From Pseudomonadota bacterium (GTDB lineage Bacteria; Desulfobacterota; Desulfobulbia; Desulfobulbales; SURF-16), in NCBI GenBank assembly GCA_018816555.1, contig JAHIVT010000024.1:1-40036 (forward strand): a stretch of DNA of 40,036 nt, given 5' to 3'. Both the position numbers and the translations under genes were made by a program. How positions within the stretch are numbered: position 1 is the first letter of the stretch; each line of letters starts with the position of its first letter. The notes below the pieces were generated by a model. That model saw only the letters and a program-made list of their open reading frames with translations, made no database searches and was not told where the DNA came from. This document shows positions 30,450 through 38,725 of the stretch, piece by piece.

Positions 30450-31312
30450 GAAAAATGATCCTTTGAGAAAATATTGGCGATGAGGCTTACGACAAACCAG
30501 CAGAAGGAGAAAAGTATAACCGTGGCGCCGGTGGCGGTGCGGGCCCACGGCTGGGCCGAGACCAGGAGACCCGCCACGGCGGAGGTGACGCTGACCAAGA
30601 GAGCCCACCAGAACATGCCGCCGGCCGTGCGGGTCAGATTTCTTGCAGTTGCGGCCGGTACGATCAGCAGCGCGGTTACCAGCAGCACACCGACAGCCCA
30701 TACCGAGAAGATCACCACCAGTGACAGGAGCGCCGCGTAAGTATACTGGTAGGCGGCGACCCGCAACCGGTGCGCCTTGGCCAGGATCGGCGAGATGCCG
30801 ATATAGAGCATGCGGTTGAACCCCCAGGCCTGAAATATCATAATGGCGACAAAGAGGAGAAGGAGCCAGCGGATTTCTCCGTCGCCGATGGTGAGGATAT
30901 CACCATAGAGAAATCGCTGCATGTCTCTGGCAAGACTCGCGTCCCTGCTTACCACCGCCAAACCAAAGGCGATGAGGGCGGAGAAGAAGACACCGATCAC
31001 CGTATCGGAAGAGAGCGCGCTTCGCCGCTGTACGGCAATGATGCCAAGGCCGATCAGGAGGCCAAAGGCCGGCATGGTGAGCCGGGGATTGAGCGAGGTG
31101 AGCATGCCGATGGCTACGCCGGTGAAGGCCGAGTGACTAATGGCGTCGGCAAAGAAGGCCATCCGGAAATTAACCACCTGTACCCCCATGGCGGCGGCCA
31201 TGGGGGCCAGAAGCACCAGTCCTATCAGGGCTTGCTGCATGAAGCGGGCCTCCAGGCAGTCGCAAGGAATGAGCAGGGGAACAAGGTCATAGAGAACGGT
31301 CAGATCAATCAC
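30446..31312 (-). CDS. znuB: Zinc ABC transporter permease
   Basis: This encodes 288 residues of an ABC-3 family permease. FMQQALIGLVLLAPMAAAMGVQ followed by MAFFADAISHSAFTGVA is the family signature (family ZnuB/MntB), with eight or so helices. The start is taken as GTG at 31312, which has GGGAGGTG upstream and overlaps znuC by 8 nt; no earlier start is better. It forms the inner-membrane channel for zinc (or manganese) with ZnuC and ZnuA. Confidence 0.9.
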   Translation of the reverse strand: MIDLTVLYDLVPLLIPCDCLEARFMQQALIGLVLLAPMAAAMGVQVVNFRMAFFADAISHSAFTGVAIGMLTSLNPRLTMPAFGLLIGLGIIAVQRRSALSSDTVIGVFFSALIAFGLAVVSRDASLARDMQRFLYGDILTIGDGEIRWLLLLFVAIMIFQAWGFNRMLYIGISPILAKAHRLRVAAYQYTYAALLSLVVIFSVWAVGVLLVTALLIVPAATARNLTRTAGGMFWWALLVSVTSAVAGLLVSAQPWARTATGATVILFSFCWFVVSLIANIFSKDHFS

Positions 31313-32108
31313 GACGCACCTCCCGGCAACAGCTGGCCGAACAATACGTGTCTCCGTCCGGCATGGCACGGGCATTCACTAACCCCATATGAAGCCCGAA
31401 AGTTGCCGTCAGGGTCTCGCCGGTCAGCACCTTGCGCGGCGGGCCTTCGGCCACCACCCGGCGGTTGAGGCAAATGACATGGGTGGCATGATGGGTGACC
31501 GTTGCCAGGTCATGGCTCACCATGAGCTGAGTAAACCCCCGGTCCCTGCGCAACCCGTCGAGCAATTCACAGAAGATCTGTTCGCCCTGGAAATCAACCC
31601 CGGCAGTGGGCTCATCCAGGACGAGCAGATCCGGTTCCTCCTGCAGGGCAAGGGCCAGGAGAACCCGCTGAATTTCGCCGCCGGAGAGCGCCCCCAGGAG
31701 GCGCGGTTCCAACTTATCGGCTTGCACAGCTGCCAGGAGTTCGCGCGCTCGCCCTCTACCGCCGCGGCAACCGAACCAGAATGGCAGGCGTTGCCGACCC
31801 ATGAGCATGAATTCCATCACTGTGAGCGGCATGCCGCGGTCAAAGGCAAATCGCTGCGGTACATAGCCGATTCTGGGCCTTCCACCCCCATTCCCGAACC
31901 GGATTTTCCCACTGTAGGGAAACATTCCCAACAGTGCCAGGATCAGGGTTGTCTTGCCTGCCCCGTTTGGGCCGACAATGTTGGTCCAACTGCCACGAGG
32001 CACTGAAGCGTTGACCCGTTCGAGGATAGGGACGCCGCGGGCGGCCACCGTCACCTCTTCGAAGTGGACGGTGGTCTTCGATACATACGGACTGTCTTTC
32101 TGGTTCAT
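31305..32108 (-). CDS. znuC: Zinc ABC transporter ATPase
   Basis: This encodes 267 residues. Walker A is GPNGAGKT, the signature LSGGEIQR, Walker B LLVLDEPTAGVD and the H-loop SHDLATV. RIGYVPQRFAFDRGMPLTV is typical of the Mn/Zn ABC class. A Cys-rich tail (YCSASCCREV) is unusual. It overlaps znuA by 4 nt. Confidence 0.92.
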   Translation of the reverse strand: MNQKDSPYVSKTTVHFEEVTVAARGVPILERVNASVPRGSWTNIVGPNGAGKTTLILALLGMFPYSGKIRFGNGGGRPRIGYVPQRFAFDRGMPLTVMEFMLMGRQRLPFWFGCRGGRGRARELLAAVQADKLEPRLLGALSGGEIQRVLLALALQEEPDLLVLDEPTAGVDFQGEQIFCELLDGLRRDRGFTQLMVSHDLATVTHHATHVICLNRRVVAEGPPRKVLTGETLTATFGLHMGLVNARAMPDGDTYCSASCCREVRRD

Positions 32109-33061
32109 TTGCTTCCCAGGCTCTTTGCAAGGATCTGCAGATTATGCAGCATCACCGTCTCATAATAGTCAAGGGAAGCATTCTCCGGGCCGTTGGCCAC
32201 CGGGTCCAGGGTGGCGGTGACAATCCCGGCCTCTCTGGCGATGGTCTGCCCGACCTTGGCGGGGTATTGCGGTTCGGTGAAGACCGCACCAGCCTTTTTC
32301 CCCCTGATGGTTTTAACAATCGTGAGTATTTCGGCGGCCGAGGGAGCTTGTCCGCCGTGTTCTTGGACCACGGCCACTACTTCCAGCCCCATATCCCTGG
32401 CCAGATAATCAAAGACGCCGTGCTGGGTGACAATACGGTTATTTTTCAGTCTCTTGCCGAGGGCCGAAAACTCATCGGCCAGCGCATTCATCTTCGCTGC
32501 GTAGACTTTAGCGTTGGCAAGGTAGGTCCCGGCACCTGCAGGATCAAGTTGGGACAGTTCGTCCGCAATGTTCAAGGCCAGCAGTCCGACCATGCGGGGG
32601 CTGGCAAACAGATGGGGATTCGCTCCGCTGTGCTCATGATCGTGATCATGGCCATTTCCCCCATGGCCGGTGTCGTGGTGTTCGTCTTCGTGTTCATCAT
32701 CCTCAGCATACAGCAGGATTTCCTTGATGCCGACGGAACTGTCGATCACCTTGATGCGAGGATTGGCCTTTTCAACCGGCGCGCCCAGGTATTCTTCCAT
32801 GCCGAGGCCATTGACGATCATCACATCGGCTTTGGCAAGCTTCTGCATATCCTGGGGGGTGAGGGCATAATCATGCGGACAGCCGAGCGCCGCCGGGATC
32901 ATAAGCTGGACAGTAATGCCGCTGTGACCGGCGACAATATTACGGGTGATTTGAAATATGGGGTAAGTACTGCAGATAATGGTTTGCTTTTCGCTTGCCT
33001 GCGCCGAAATGGCCGAAAAAATGAAAGCCATAAAGAGAAAAATAAGTCTCCTTAAGTTCAT
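32105..33061 (-). CDS. znuA: Zinc-binding periplasmic protein
   Basis: This encodes 318 residues of a cluster A-I (family 9) binding protein. A signal peptide ends near AQA-SEK. Metal ligands include His63 (CPHDY) and His150 (ANPHLF), plus the later QHGVFDYL and FTEPQYP. The long loop of about residues 119-148 is packed with His/Asp/Glu (HEDEHHD, HGGNGHDHDHEH) as in zinc-type ZnuA rather than manganese proteins. AAGGAGG precedes the ATG. A promoter with an overlapping dyad lies just upstream. It is first in the znuACB-yraQ-ycgQ operon. Confidence 0.94.
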   Translation of the reverse strand: MNLRRLIFLFMAFIFSAISAQASEKQTIICSTYPIFQITRNIVAGHSGITVQLMIPAALGCPHDYALTPQDMQKLAKADVMIVNGLGMEEYLGAPVEKANPRIKVIDSSVGIKEILLYAEDDEHEDEHHDTGHGGNGHDHDHEHSGANPHLFASPRMVGLLALNIADELSQLDPAGAGTYLANAKVYAAKMNALADEFSALGKRLKNNRIVTQHGVFDYLARDMGLEVVAVVQEHGGQAPSAAEILTIVKTIRGKKAGAVFTEPQYPAKVGQTIAREAGIVTATLDPVANGPENASLDYYETVMLHNLQILAKSLGSK

Positions 33062-33087
33062 CGTAAGCCTCCTTACTTGGGAATATT

Positions 33088-33128
33088 GTGAAGATAACTC
33101 ACTATAATTGCCTCAAAATCGGGAGCAA
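33088..33128 (-). promoter_or_regulatory. Promoter and candidate Zur-type operator of znuA
   Basis: In minus-strand sense TTGCTC (33123-33128), 16 bases, TATAGT (33101-33106). A dyad ATTGTGA-N7-TCACTAT (33085-33105, six of seven arm positions matched) overlaps and follows the -10 box, where a repressor would act. The sequence is not a recognisable enterobacterial Zur box. Confidence 0.5.
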
Positions 33129-33211
33129 CTCCAGATCTTGGCCGCACTGCTCTGGATGAAGAGATCGTGCTCTAAAAAGATTATGGAATTGCTGAAAATG
33201 GCGACGGAGGG

Positions 33212-33628
33212 TTAAACGGAGGGCGGAGCACGCGCCTGGATGGAATGTTGAAAGTGCGAAATGAAGTTGTCGTCAAGGGAGGAAAGAAGAACTCGGTCAG
33301 CTGCGAGGGGCAATATCAAGGATGGTGGCGCCGGAAGGCTGAAGGGGGTGCCAAGAACCCGCAGGCTCTGACAGATGGGACAATGGTGGGCATCGTGCTC
33401 CTTGCCGCTGAAAGGTTGGACATCGGAGAAACCGTGTTCATGACAGCATGTCTGGTGACCAGAAGTGGTTGTCTCATGACCGGTATAAAGATCATGATCA
33501 TGCCTGCTGTCAGCAAGATGAACCTCCTCCAGCCACGGGCTCAGTATCAGCAGCAGCACCGCCAAGGCATTCAGCACGGACCCTACGCTGAACCATCGCT
33601 GATTTATAACATTTCTTTGATGAACCAT
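33212..33628 (-). CDS. DUF2946-like His/Cys-rich exported protein
   Basis: This encodes 138 residues. An N-terminal membrane/signal segment (VLNALAVLLLILSPWLEE) is followed by a His/Asp-rich region (SRHDHDLYTGHETTTSGHQ is broken below 20) and HHCPICQSLRVLG. The end, RAPPSV, is the C-terminal motif common in DUF2946-type proteins (HCPLC … RAPP). Such proteins lie near TonB receptors and copper or zinc genes and are thought to bind metal in the periplasm. It lies 150 bases upstream of znuA on the same strand. The ribosome binding site is weak. Confidence 0.72.
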   Translation of the reverse strand: MVHQRNVINQRWFSVGSVLNALAVLLLILSPWLEEVHLADSRHDHDLYTGHETTTSGHQTCCHEHGFSDVQPFSGKEHDAHHCPICQSLRVLGTPFSLPAPPSLILPLAADRVLLSSLDDNFISHFQHSIQARAPPSV

Positions 33629-33735
33629 AGCATCGCAAAATAGGCAAACATGGGTGTAATGTCAAGGCGTGAATGAGCAAACCGCTTTCACATTGGCACC
33701 ACTACCGGCACTCCACTGCAATCATGAATAACGGC

Positions 33736-33771
33736 TCCGCATGATAGCAGCATTTTTTCTATCAGAGCGGA
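33736..33771 (+). promoter_or_regulatory. Hairpin upstream of the NusA-like gene
   Basis: TCCGC-A-TGATAG pairs with CTATCA-GA-GCGGA (11 pairs) around an 11-base T-rich loop. It lies about 90 bases before the NusA-like gene in a 235-base intergenic region with no other clear feature. It may be a regulatory RNA structure or a protein site. Confidence 0.4.
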
Positions 33772-33863
33772 ACATTGAATCTGTCAAAAGTCATCCCCAT
33801 GGAAAAGAATCTATAGACTGAGCTCAACGGTATTTTTATTCTGGGTACTTGGATGACAGAGAT

Positions 33864-34613
33864 ATGCAAAAAATCATAGCCTCGTTTACCGGGGAATATG
33901 CCCTCACCAGGGTCGAGGTCATGGCGGAGATCGAGGCCGTCTTTGCTGCCCGGCTCTCCCAATGGTATCAGCTGCCGGTGCTGGTATTTTTTCGTGATGA
34001 TCTGCGGCTGGAGGCCGTGGCGTACAACCAAACAGGCGGGGTGGTCATGCAGCGCCTCGTCGAGATGTCGGAGATCAAAGGCCGGGGGACGCTCAAGAGA
34101 CAGCTAGAGACGAATCTGGCCAAGGCCGCGGTGCTCAAGCAGGCCGCCCGCTATAAACACTTTGAGAAAGAGCTGCTGTGGGGCGAGATAACCGCCTGCG
34201 ATGCCGAGCAGAATCTCTATGTCGAAACCGAGGTCATTGCCGGCGAACGGGTGACGGCAATCTGCCCGCTTAACCGGATCGGGCTGCATGAGCGGCACTC
34301 AGGCAAATTCGCCATGGGCCGGAGACGGGCCTTTCATCTGCGCCGGGTGGAGCCGGTCATGCTGAACGGCACCCCACGTCTCAAGGTGATGGTGGACCGG
34401 GTGTCCAAGACCCTGGTTGAAACCCTGCTCCGCAGTCAGCTTGGGCCTGATGCGGAGAGGATCAAGCTCCGCTGCCTCAAGCGCTATGTAGGACATAAGA
34501 GTATTGTCTTCAGTACCGGCCGACTGCCGAGGTCAGCAATTATCGCCGTTGACCGGGAACTGAAAGAGCGGGTCCAGGTAGAAATTGTCAAGTCCCTGCC
34601 CGGCGACGAATGA
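33864..34613 (+). CDS. NusA-like protein (N-domain, S1, KH) in the transfer region
   Basis: This encodes 249 residues from ATG 33864 (a TTG at 33849 is an alternative; neither has a strong Shine-Dalgarno). The N-terminus ALTRVEVMAEIEAVFAAR parallels the first helix of NusA (ALPREKIFEALESALATA in E. coli). Then AKAAVLKQAARYKHFEKELLWGEI parallels the NusA linker into the S1 domain (…HEGEIITG). GTPRLKVMVDRVSKTLVETL and IKLRCLKRYVGHKSIVFS parallel the S1-KH1 junction (LFVTRSKPEMLIELF, EIKAAARDPGSRAKIAV). KH2 and the acidic repeats are absent. NusA modulates RNA polymerase pausing and antitermination. The gene overlaps traD by 4 nt, so it probably serves the conjugation operon. Overall identity is low. 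Confidence 0.6.
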   Translation: MQKIIASFTGEYALTRVEVMAEIEAVFAARLSQWYQLPVLVFFRDDLRLEAVAYNQTGGVVMQRLVEMSEIKGRGTLKRQLETNLAKAAVLKQAARYKHFEKELLWGEITACDAEQNLYVETEVIAGERVTAICPLNRIGLHERHSGKFAMGRRRAFHLRRVEPVMLNGTPRLKVMVDRVSKTLVETLLRSQLGPDAERIKLRCLKRYVGHKSIVFSTGRLPRSAIIAVDRELKERVQVEIVKSLPGDE

Positions 34614-35977
34614 TCAAACGCAAAGCAAAAGAACCCTGGACCCATATCGGCACCGGAGTCCATCTCGATCATCCCCATGCCGTTCTGGATCTGGGCTTTC
34701 CCGATTCATACAGGAAAGGCCATTTCTGGTGTTTCGGCACCACCCGGGTGGGCAAGACCAGGGTCATGGAGCACATCATCGAACAGGATATCCGCAAGGG
34801 TTATTCCGTGGTGGCCATCGACCCCAAGGGCGATATCGATTTGTTTTCAAAAATCACCCAGCTCGCCATCGATACCGGCCGCCACCACGATTTGATGCTG
34901 GTTACTCCCATCTTCCCGCAGTACAGCGCCATCCTTGATCCCCTCTCCTCGTACTACATGCCGGAAGAGCTGGTGGCCCATATCACCGCCGGGGTGGCGG
35001 TGGGCCGGGAGCCGTATTTCTTCGGGGTGGCCTATGAGGTGAGCCTGGTCGTGGTCCAGGCCCTGATCATGCTGGCCGAGGTGGCCGGCACGACGCCATC
35101 ATTTAATCTCAATGACATCAAGAACCATATCAGCCATCAGGACCTGGAAAAGCTCAAGGAAAAAATCGACTATATCAACACCCCGGAGGCGGAGCAGCTT
35201 TCCCGGGATATCCAGAAAATTCTCTCCACCCCGGCGGATTATTACTCCAAGGTGGCAAGCTCGCTCCGGGTGGCGCTCACTGAATTGACATCGGGCAATG
35301 TCGGCAGGATCATCGGCAAGGCGGATGAAAACCGCTTCATCAAGCGCCTGGAGCAGGGCAAGGGCATCATCCTGGTGGTGCAGCTTGGATCGCTGCTCAC
35401 CAAACGGGCCGCCTACACCGCGGGCAAGGTCATCATCTCCATGATTCAGGCCTTTGTCGGCCGGGTCTATTCCAGCGGCAGAAACGTCACCCCTGCGCTG
35501 GTCCTGCACATCGACGAGGCCCAGTCGGTGCTCTACCAAGGCATCGAGGATCTGTTCGCCAAGGCCGGCGGGGCCGGGGTCTTCATCCATGGCTACTGCC
35601 AGTCCATCAGCCAACTCTATGCCGAGGTGGGCGATGACCGGGCCAACACCATCCTCGACAACTGCAACACCAAGCTCTTCATGCGGGTGCCGGACGCCAC
35701 CACGGCCAGCTATGTCTCCGAGCATCTGGGCGAGGAGCGCCGTTTCTCGCCGATCATCTCACTCGGCGGCGGCCTGTCGATCCGGGAGACCGAAGAGGTC
35801 AGGATCAAACACACCGAGGTGTTGAACATGGCGCCCCGTGAACTGTTCCTGAACACCTATTCCGGCACCTACAGGGGAAAGACCGCCACCGTAAGCGAAG
35901 GAGGGCTCAAGGTGCGGTTCCCGGATCTGGCCGTGGAGAAGATGGCCGGGACGTATCCGGGCGCCGGTGGTCGTTGA
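34610..35977 (+). CDS. traD: Type IV coupling protein, TraD/VirD4 family
   Basis: This encodes 455 residues. Walker A is GTTRVGKT (43-50), preceded by HFWCFG; VVAIDPKGD follows; Walker B is LVLHIDEA (297-304). The later motif HGYCQSISQLYAEVG with NTILDNCNTKLFMRV is typical of the TraG/TraD group that links relaxosome DNA to the type IV secretion channel. No N-terminal membrane helices are seen, as in some integrative-element coupling proteins; the membrane anchor may be supplied by the next protein. It is the strongest evidence that the window belongs to a conjugative element. Confidence 0.88.
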   Translation: MIKRKAKEPWTHIGTGVHLDHPHAVLDLGFPDSYRKGHFWCFGTTRVGKTRVMEHIIEQDIRKGYSVVAIDPKGDIDLFSKITQLAIDTGRHHDLMLVTPIFPQYSAILDPLSSYYMPEELVAHITAGVAVGREPYFFGVAYEVSLVVVQALIMLAEVAGTTPSFNLNDIKNHISHQDLEKLKEKIDYINTPEAEQLSRDIQKILSTPADYYSKVASSLRVALTELTSGNVGRIIGKADENRFIKRLEQGKGIILVVQLGSLLTKRAAYTAGKVIISMIQAFVGRVYSSGRNVTPALVLHIDEAQSVLYQGIEDLFAKAGGAGVFIHGYCQSISQLYAEVGDDRANTILDNCNTKLFMRVPDATTASYVSEHLGEERRFSPIISLGGGLSIRETEEVRIKHTEVLNMAPRELFLNTYSGTYRGKTATVSEGGLKVRFPDLAVEKMAGTYPGAGGR

Positions 35978-37461
35978 TGCATGGGCTGGAGCACTGGCTG
36001 GAGGCGATCACCTGGAGCCGCCTGCTGATCGGGGTGGCGGGATTGCTGGCGTTGGTTGCGATTGTCGTGTTGGCCGGTGGCAGGAAAAAGGAACCAGTGG
36101 TACGGGAGATCTCCCTGCGCGATCTGTCGGCCTTGTGGACCAAGGAGGGCGCCAAGACAATCCATATCTCGGAACTTGCTCCCCTGTGGCGGGATGACCA
36201 GCTCATCGCCAGGCAGGAGGAATCCCTTGATCTTCGCCATCCACGGGCTGCAGCCTTCATGGAAAATATCAGGCAGTGGGCCTGGTTTGCGAAATTCCCC
36301 CTGCATAAGGCGGTGTGCGGCCGGATTCTGCAGATGCTTGACCGGGAAGGTCATTGCCCGTCAGTGGTCAATATGAGCGGCGATGTGGAGGGGAGCTGGG
36401 ATGAAAACACCTACCGGATCCTGGCCAAAACGACCCTGCTTGACCACTCCCTGAACGTGGCCGAACAGGTGGTGCAACTGCTCTCGGCCAGCGAGGCCTG
36501 GCATGTGATCCCCGACACCATGGTGGCTGCCCTGGCCCATGACCTGGGGAAACTCGAATCCATGCGCGGCTATCTCTATTCCCTGGGCGAGCATCCCCTG
36601 GCCGCGGGCCGACCTTTGGCCGGCATAGCCGGCTTCAAGGATCTGGCCAAAAAGGAGGAAATCCTGCGGGCCATCAAACTGCACCACAAGATGCCCGAGG
36701 GATTGCTCGGCAAAACGCTCAAAAAAGCGGACCAGCTCGCCCGACAAAAAGAGCTTGAAGAAGTTGTTGCCCAGCAGGAGAGCGTCACGGAATCAATCCC
36801 GCAAAAAAGTCCTGAGGCATTGGCCCTGCGGCAAGATGCGGAAAATGATAAAGCGGCGGCCTCTTCCGCACCGGAACCAGCCCGGCAGGACACAACGGAT
36901 AAAGCAGCAGCCGCCTGGCAGGCCCAGGCGGATATTTTTGGGGAGAATGGAGTTGCCGGACAGGGAAAGGATGCCCCCGAAGTTCCAATACTGCTGGATA
37001 TCTCGGCCTGGTTCGATGCCGCCAGCTTTCTGGCTGAGCTGAAACCTTTTATCAATAAGATGTTCGGCCGCCGGTTTCTGGCCTTTTCCATGGCGGACGG
37101 CACTGTCTATTTTCAGGTCAAGGTTCTTGAGGAAGTGGCCAGAAAGCAGGCGGAGCGGGCCGGATGCATGGAAATCGCCACCATGGCCCAGAACGATCCG
37201 ACCATGCGGCAGGTGCTGTTCACCATTGTCCATCACCTGAGAAGTGAACATGACGTCATCGCCAGAGGCCTGATCAAGGACAATTTCTTTGGTGGATATT
37301 TTACCGTCACCAAAAAAATCGGCAAGAGCGTCAAGGGCTATTACACCCCGTTTCATGCCGAGGCCTTCGGTTCCATTGCCGAGATGGAAAAGGCCAAGCC
37401 CGCCATGCTGCGAGATATCCAGAAAGTCCAACCGTATCTGAACGATGAGGGGAAAGAATAG
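35977..37461 (+). CDS. Membrane-anchored HD-domain protein, transfer region (MobH/TraI-like candidate)
   Basis: This encodes 494 residues; the ATG overlaps the traD stop (TGATG). One membrane helix (about 14-34) is followed by a soluble HD domain: DHSLNVAEQV (His157), AALAHDLGK (His188-Asp189), EHPLAA (His206), and IKLHHKMP (His236-237). A low-complexity Ala/Gln/Glu linker (about 250-330) precedes a C-terminal domain (ILLDISAWFD … HHLRSEHDVIARG … VKGYYTPFHAEAFGS). HD domains with a partner C-terminal domain occur in MobH (TraI_2) relaxases of SXT/R27-type elements. The position after traD fits, but a membrane anchor would be odd for a relaxase, so this is only a candidate. Confidence 0.6.
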   Translation: MHGLEHWLEAITWSRLLIGVAGLLALVAIVVLAGGRKKEPVVREISLRDLSALWTKEGAKTIHISELAPLWRDDQLIARQEESLDLRHPRAAAFMENIRQWAWFAKFPLHKAVCGRILQMLDREGHCPSVVNMSGDVEGSWDENTYRILAKTTLLDHSLNVAEQVVQLLSASEAWHVIPDTMVAALAHDLGKLESMRGYLYSLGEHPLAAGRPLAGIAGFKDLAKKEEILRAIKLHHKMPEGLLGKTLKKADQLARQKELEEVVAQQESVTESIPQKSPEALALRQDAENDKAAASSAPEPARQDTTDKAAAAWQAQADIFGENGVAGQGKDAPEVPILLDISAWFDAASFLAELKPFINKMFGRRFLAFSMADGTVYFQVKVLEEVARKQAERAGCMEIATMAQNDPTMRQVLFTIVHHLRSEHDVIARGLIKDNFFGGYFTVTKKIGKSVKGYYTPFHAEAFGSIAEMEKAKPAMLRDIQKVQPYLNDEGKE

Positions 37462-37569
37462 CCGCTTTTCAATACAAAAATATTCTGCCCATGCAGCCCC
37501 TTGCTCTGGTATGCTGTAATTTGTTGCCCGATCAAGCTTTATTCATCCCGGAAAATAGTCTCAATTATC

Positions 37570-38235
37570 ATGTGTGGACGCTTTGCCCTGCCGACTTTTG
37601 AAGGACTGGCCAGCCATTTCAGGCTGCAGAGCGCACCCGCGCTTGCCCCGCGCTATAACATCACGCCAGGCACGGACATTGCCGTGGTACGGCTTATTTC
37701 CGACGCCCATGACCGGGAGTTGGTCCTGCTCAGGTGGGGCCTCGTGCCTTACTGGGCCAAGGACAAGAAAATCGGTTGTAAGCTGGTTAACGCCAGGGCG
37801 GAAAGCGTAGCCGACAAGCCCGCCTTTCGGGACGCCTTCCGGCAGCGACGCTGCCTGATCCCGGCCCTTGGGTTTTACGAGTGGCTGGCCAAGGCCAGGC
37901 AGCCCTATTTCGTCCGGCTTAAAGAATCCGGCATCCTGGCCTTTGCCGGGCTCTGGGACCGCTGGCGCGGAGAGAATAACGAGACCATCGAGTCCTGCGC
38001 CATCATCACCACCGGGGCCAACCTGATGGTGGGCAGGATTCACGACCGGATGCCGGCCATCATCGAGCCTGCCCACTACGACCGATGGCTTGACCAGAAG
38101 AGTGACCGGGCGAGTCTGCCGGCCTTGCTCAAACCCTTTCCCGACAGTAAAATGGTGGTCTACCCGGTAGGGATGGGAGTTAATAACCCGAAAAACGACA
38201 GCCCGGATTGCCTGGCCGGGATAAAGGATAACTAA
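37570..38235 (+). CDS. SRAP-domain protein (YedK/HMCES family)
   Basis: This encodes 221 residues starting MCGRFAL, so Cys2 becomes the N-terminal catalytic residue after Met removal. The NITPG, NARAES, GFYEWLA and RIHDRMPAI motifs complete the SRAP active site (Asn, Glu and His). These proteins crosslink to abasic sites in ssDNA and shield them. The next gene is umuD, so the pair makes a DNA-damage-response unit. The Shine-Dalgarno is poor; frames extending upstream are not supported. Confidence 0.93.
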   Translation: MCGRFALPTFEGLASHFRLQSAPALAPRYNITPGTDIAVVRLISDAHDRELVLLRWGLVPYWAKDKKIGCKLVNARAESVADKPAFRDAFRQRRCLIPALGFYEWLAKARQPYFVRLKESGILAFAGLWDRWRGENNETIESCAIITTGANLMVGRIHDRMPAIIEPAHYDRWLDQKSDRASLPALLKPFPDSKMVVYPVGMGVNNPKNDSPDCLAGIKDN

Positions 38236-38237
38236 AC

Positions 38238-38687
38238 ATGAGCGTAAAGACTGACGCGACGATAGCGGCAGTATTCGGCTTTGAACGGAAAGCCAAAATG
38301 GTCCGCCCGCTTTTTCTCTGCGGGGTGTCGGCCGGCTTTCCCTCCCCGGCCGATGACTACATCGACCGGCTGCTTGACTTAAACGAGCTGCTGATTAAAA
38401 ATCCGCCGGCCACCTATTTTGTCAAGGTGGCCGGAGACTCCATGACCGGCGCAGGCATCAATGACGGCGACACCCTGATCGTTGACCGCTCGCTTGAGGC
38501 GACGAACGGCAAAATTGTCATTGCCGCCGTGCAGGGCGAGCTGACTGTCAAGCGCCTGGTGAAAACTAATGGCGCCTGCCGGCTGGTGGCGGAAAACGCC
38601 GACTATGCGCCCCTGGAAATTACCGAAGAGAGCCAGTGCGAGATCTGGGGAGTGGTGACCAGTGTCATCCATCAATTTGAAAAGTAG
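38238..38687 (+). CDS. umuD: UmuD-like S24 peptidase
   Basis: This encodes 149 residues with no DNA-binding domain, as in UmuD. The self-cleavage site is Cys28-Gly29 (LFLCGVSAG), followed by FPSPADDY. The catalytic pair is Ser68 (VAGDSMTG) and Lys105 (LTVKRLV). RecA-stimulated cleavage yields UmuD', the partner of the UmuC polymerase. It is separated by 2 nt from the SRAP gene and overlaps umuC. Confidence 0.95.
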   Translation: MSVKTDATIAAVFGFERKAKMVRPLFLCGVSAGFPSPADDYIDRLLDLNELLIKNPPATYFVKVAGDSMTGAGINDGDTLIVDRSLEATNGKIVIAAVQGELTVKRLVKTNGACRLVAENADYAPLEITEESQCEIWGVVTSVIHQFEK

Positions 38688-38725
38688 CCGGGTATACGCC
38701 CTGATTGACTGCAACAATTTTTTCG
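38662..38725 (+). CDS. umuC: umuC, 5' exon only (interrupted by group II intron)
   Basis: A GTG 9 nt after GGGGAG starts a frame reading SSRVYALIDCNNFF, the conserved N-terminus of UmuC/DinP Y-family polymerases (usually ...ALIDCNNFYVSCERVF). After 21 codons and one base the intron begins. Read on, the frame would stop within a few codons (GAT*). UmuC is thus disrupted unless the intron splices. The rest of the gene should lie beyond the window. Confidence 0.85.
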
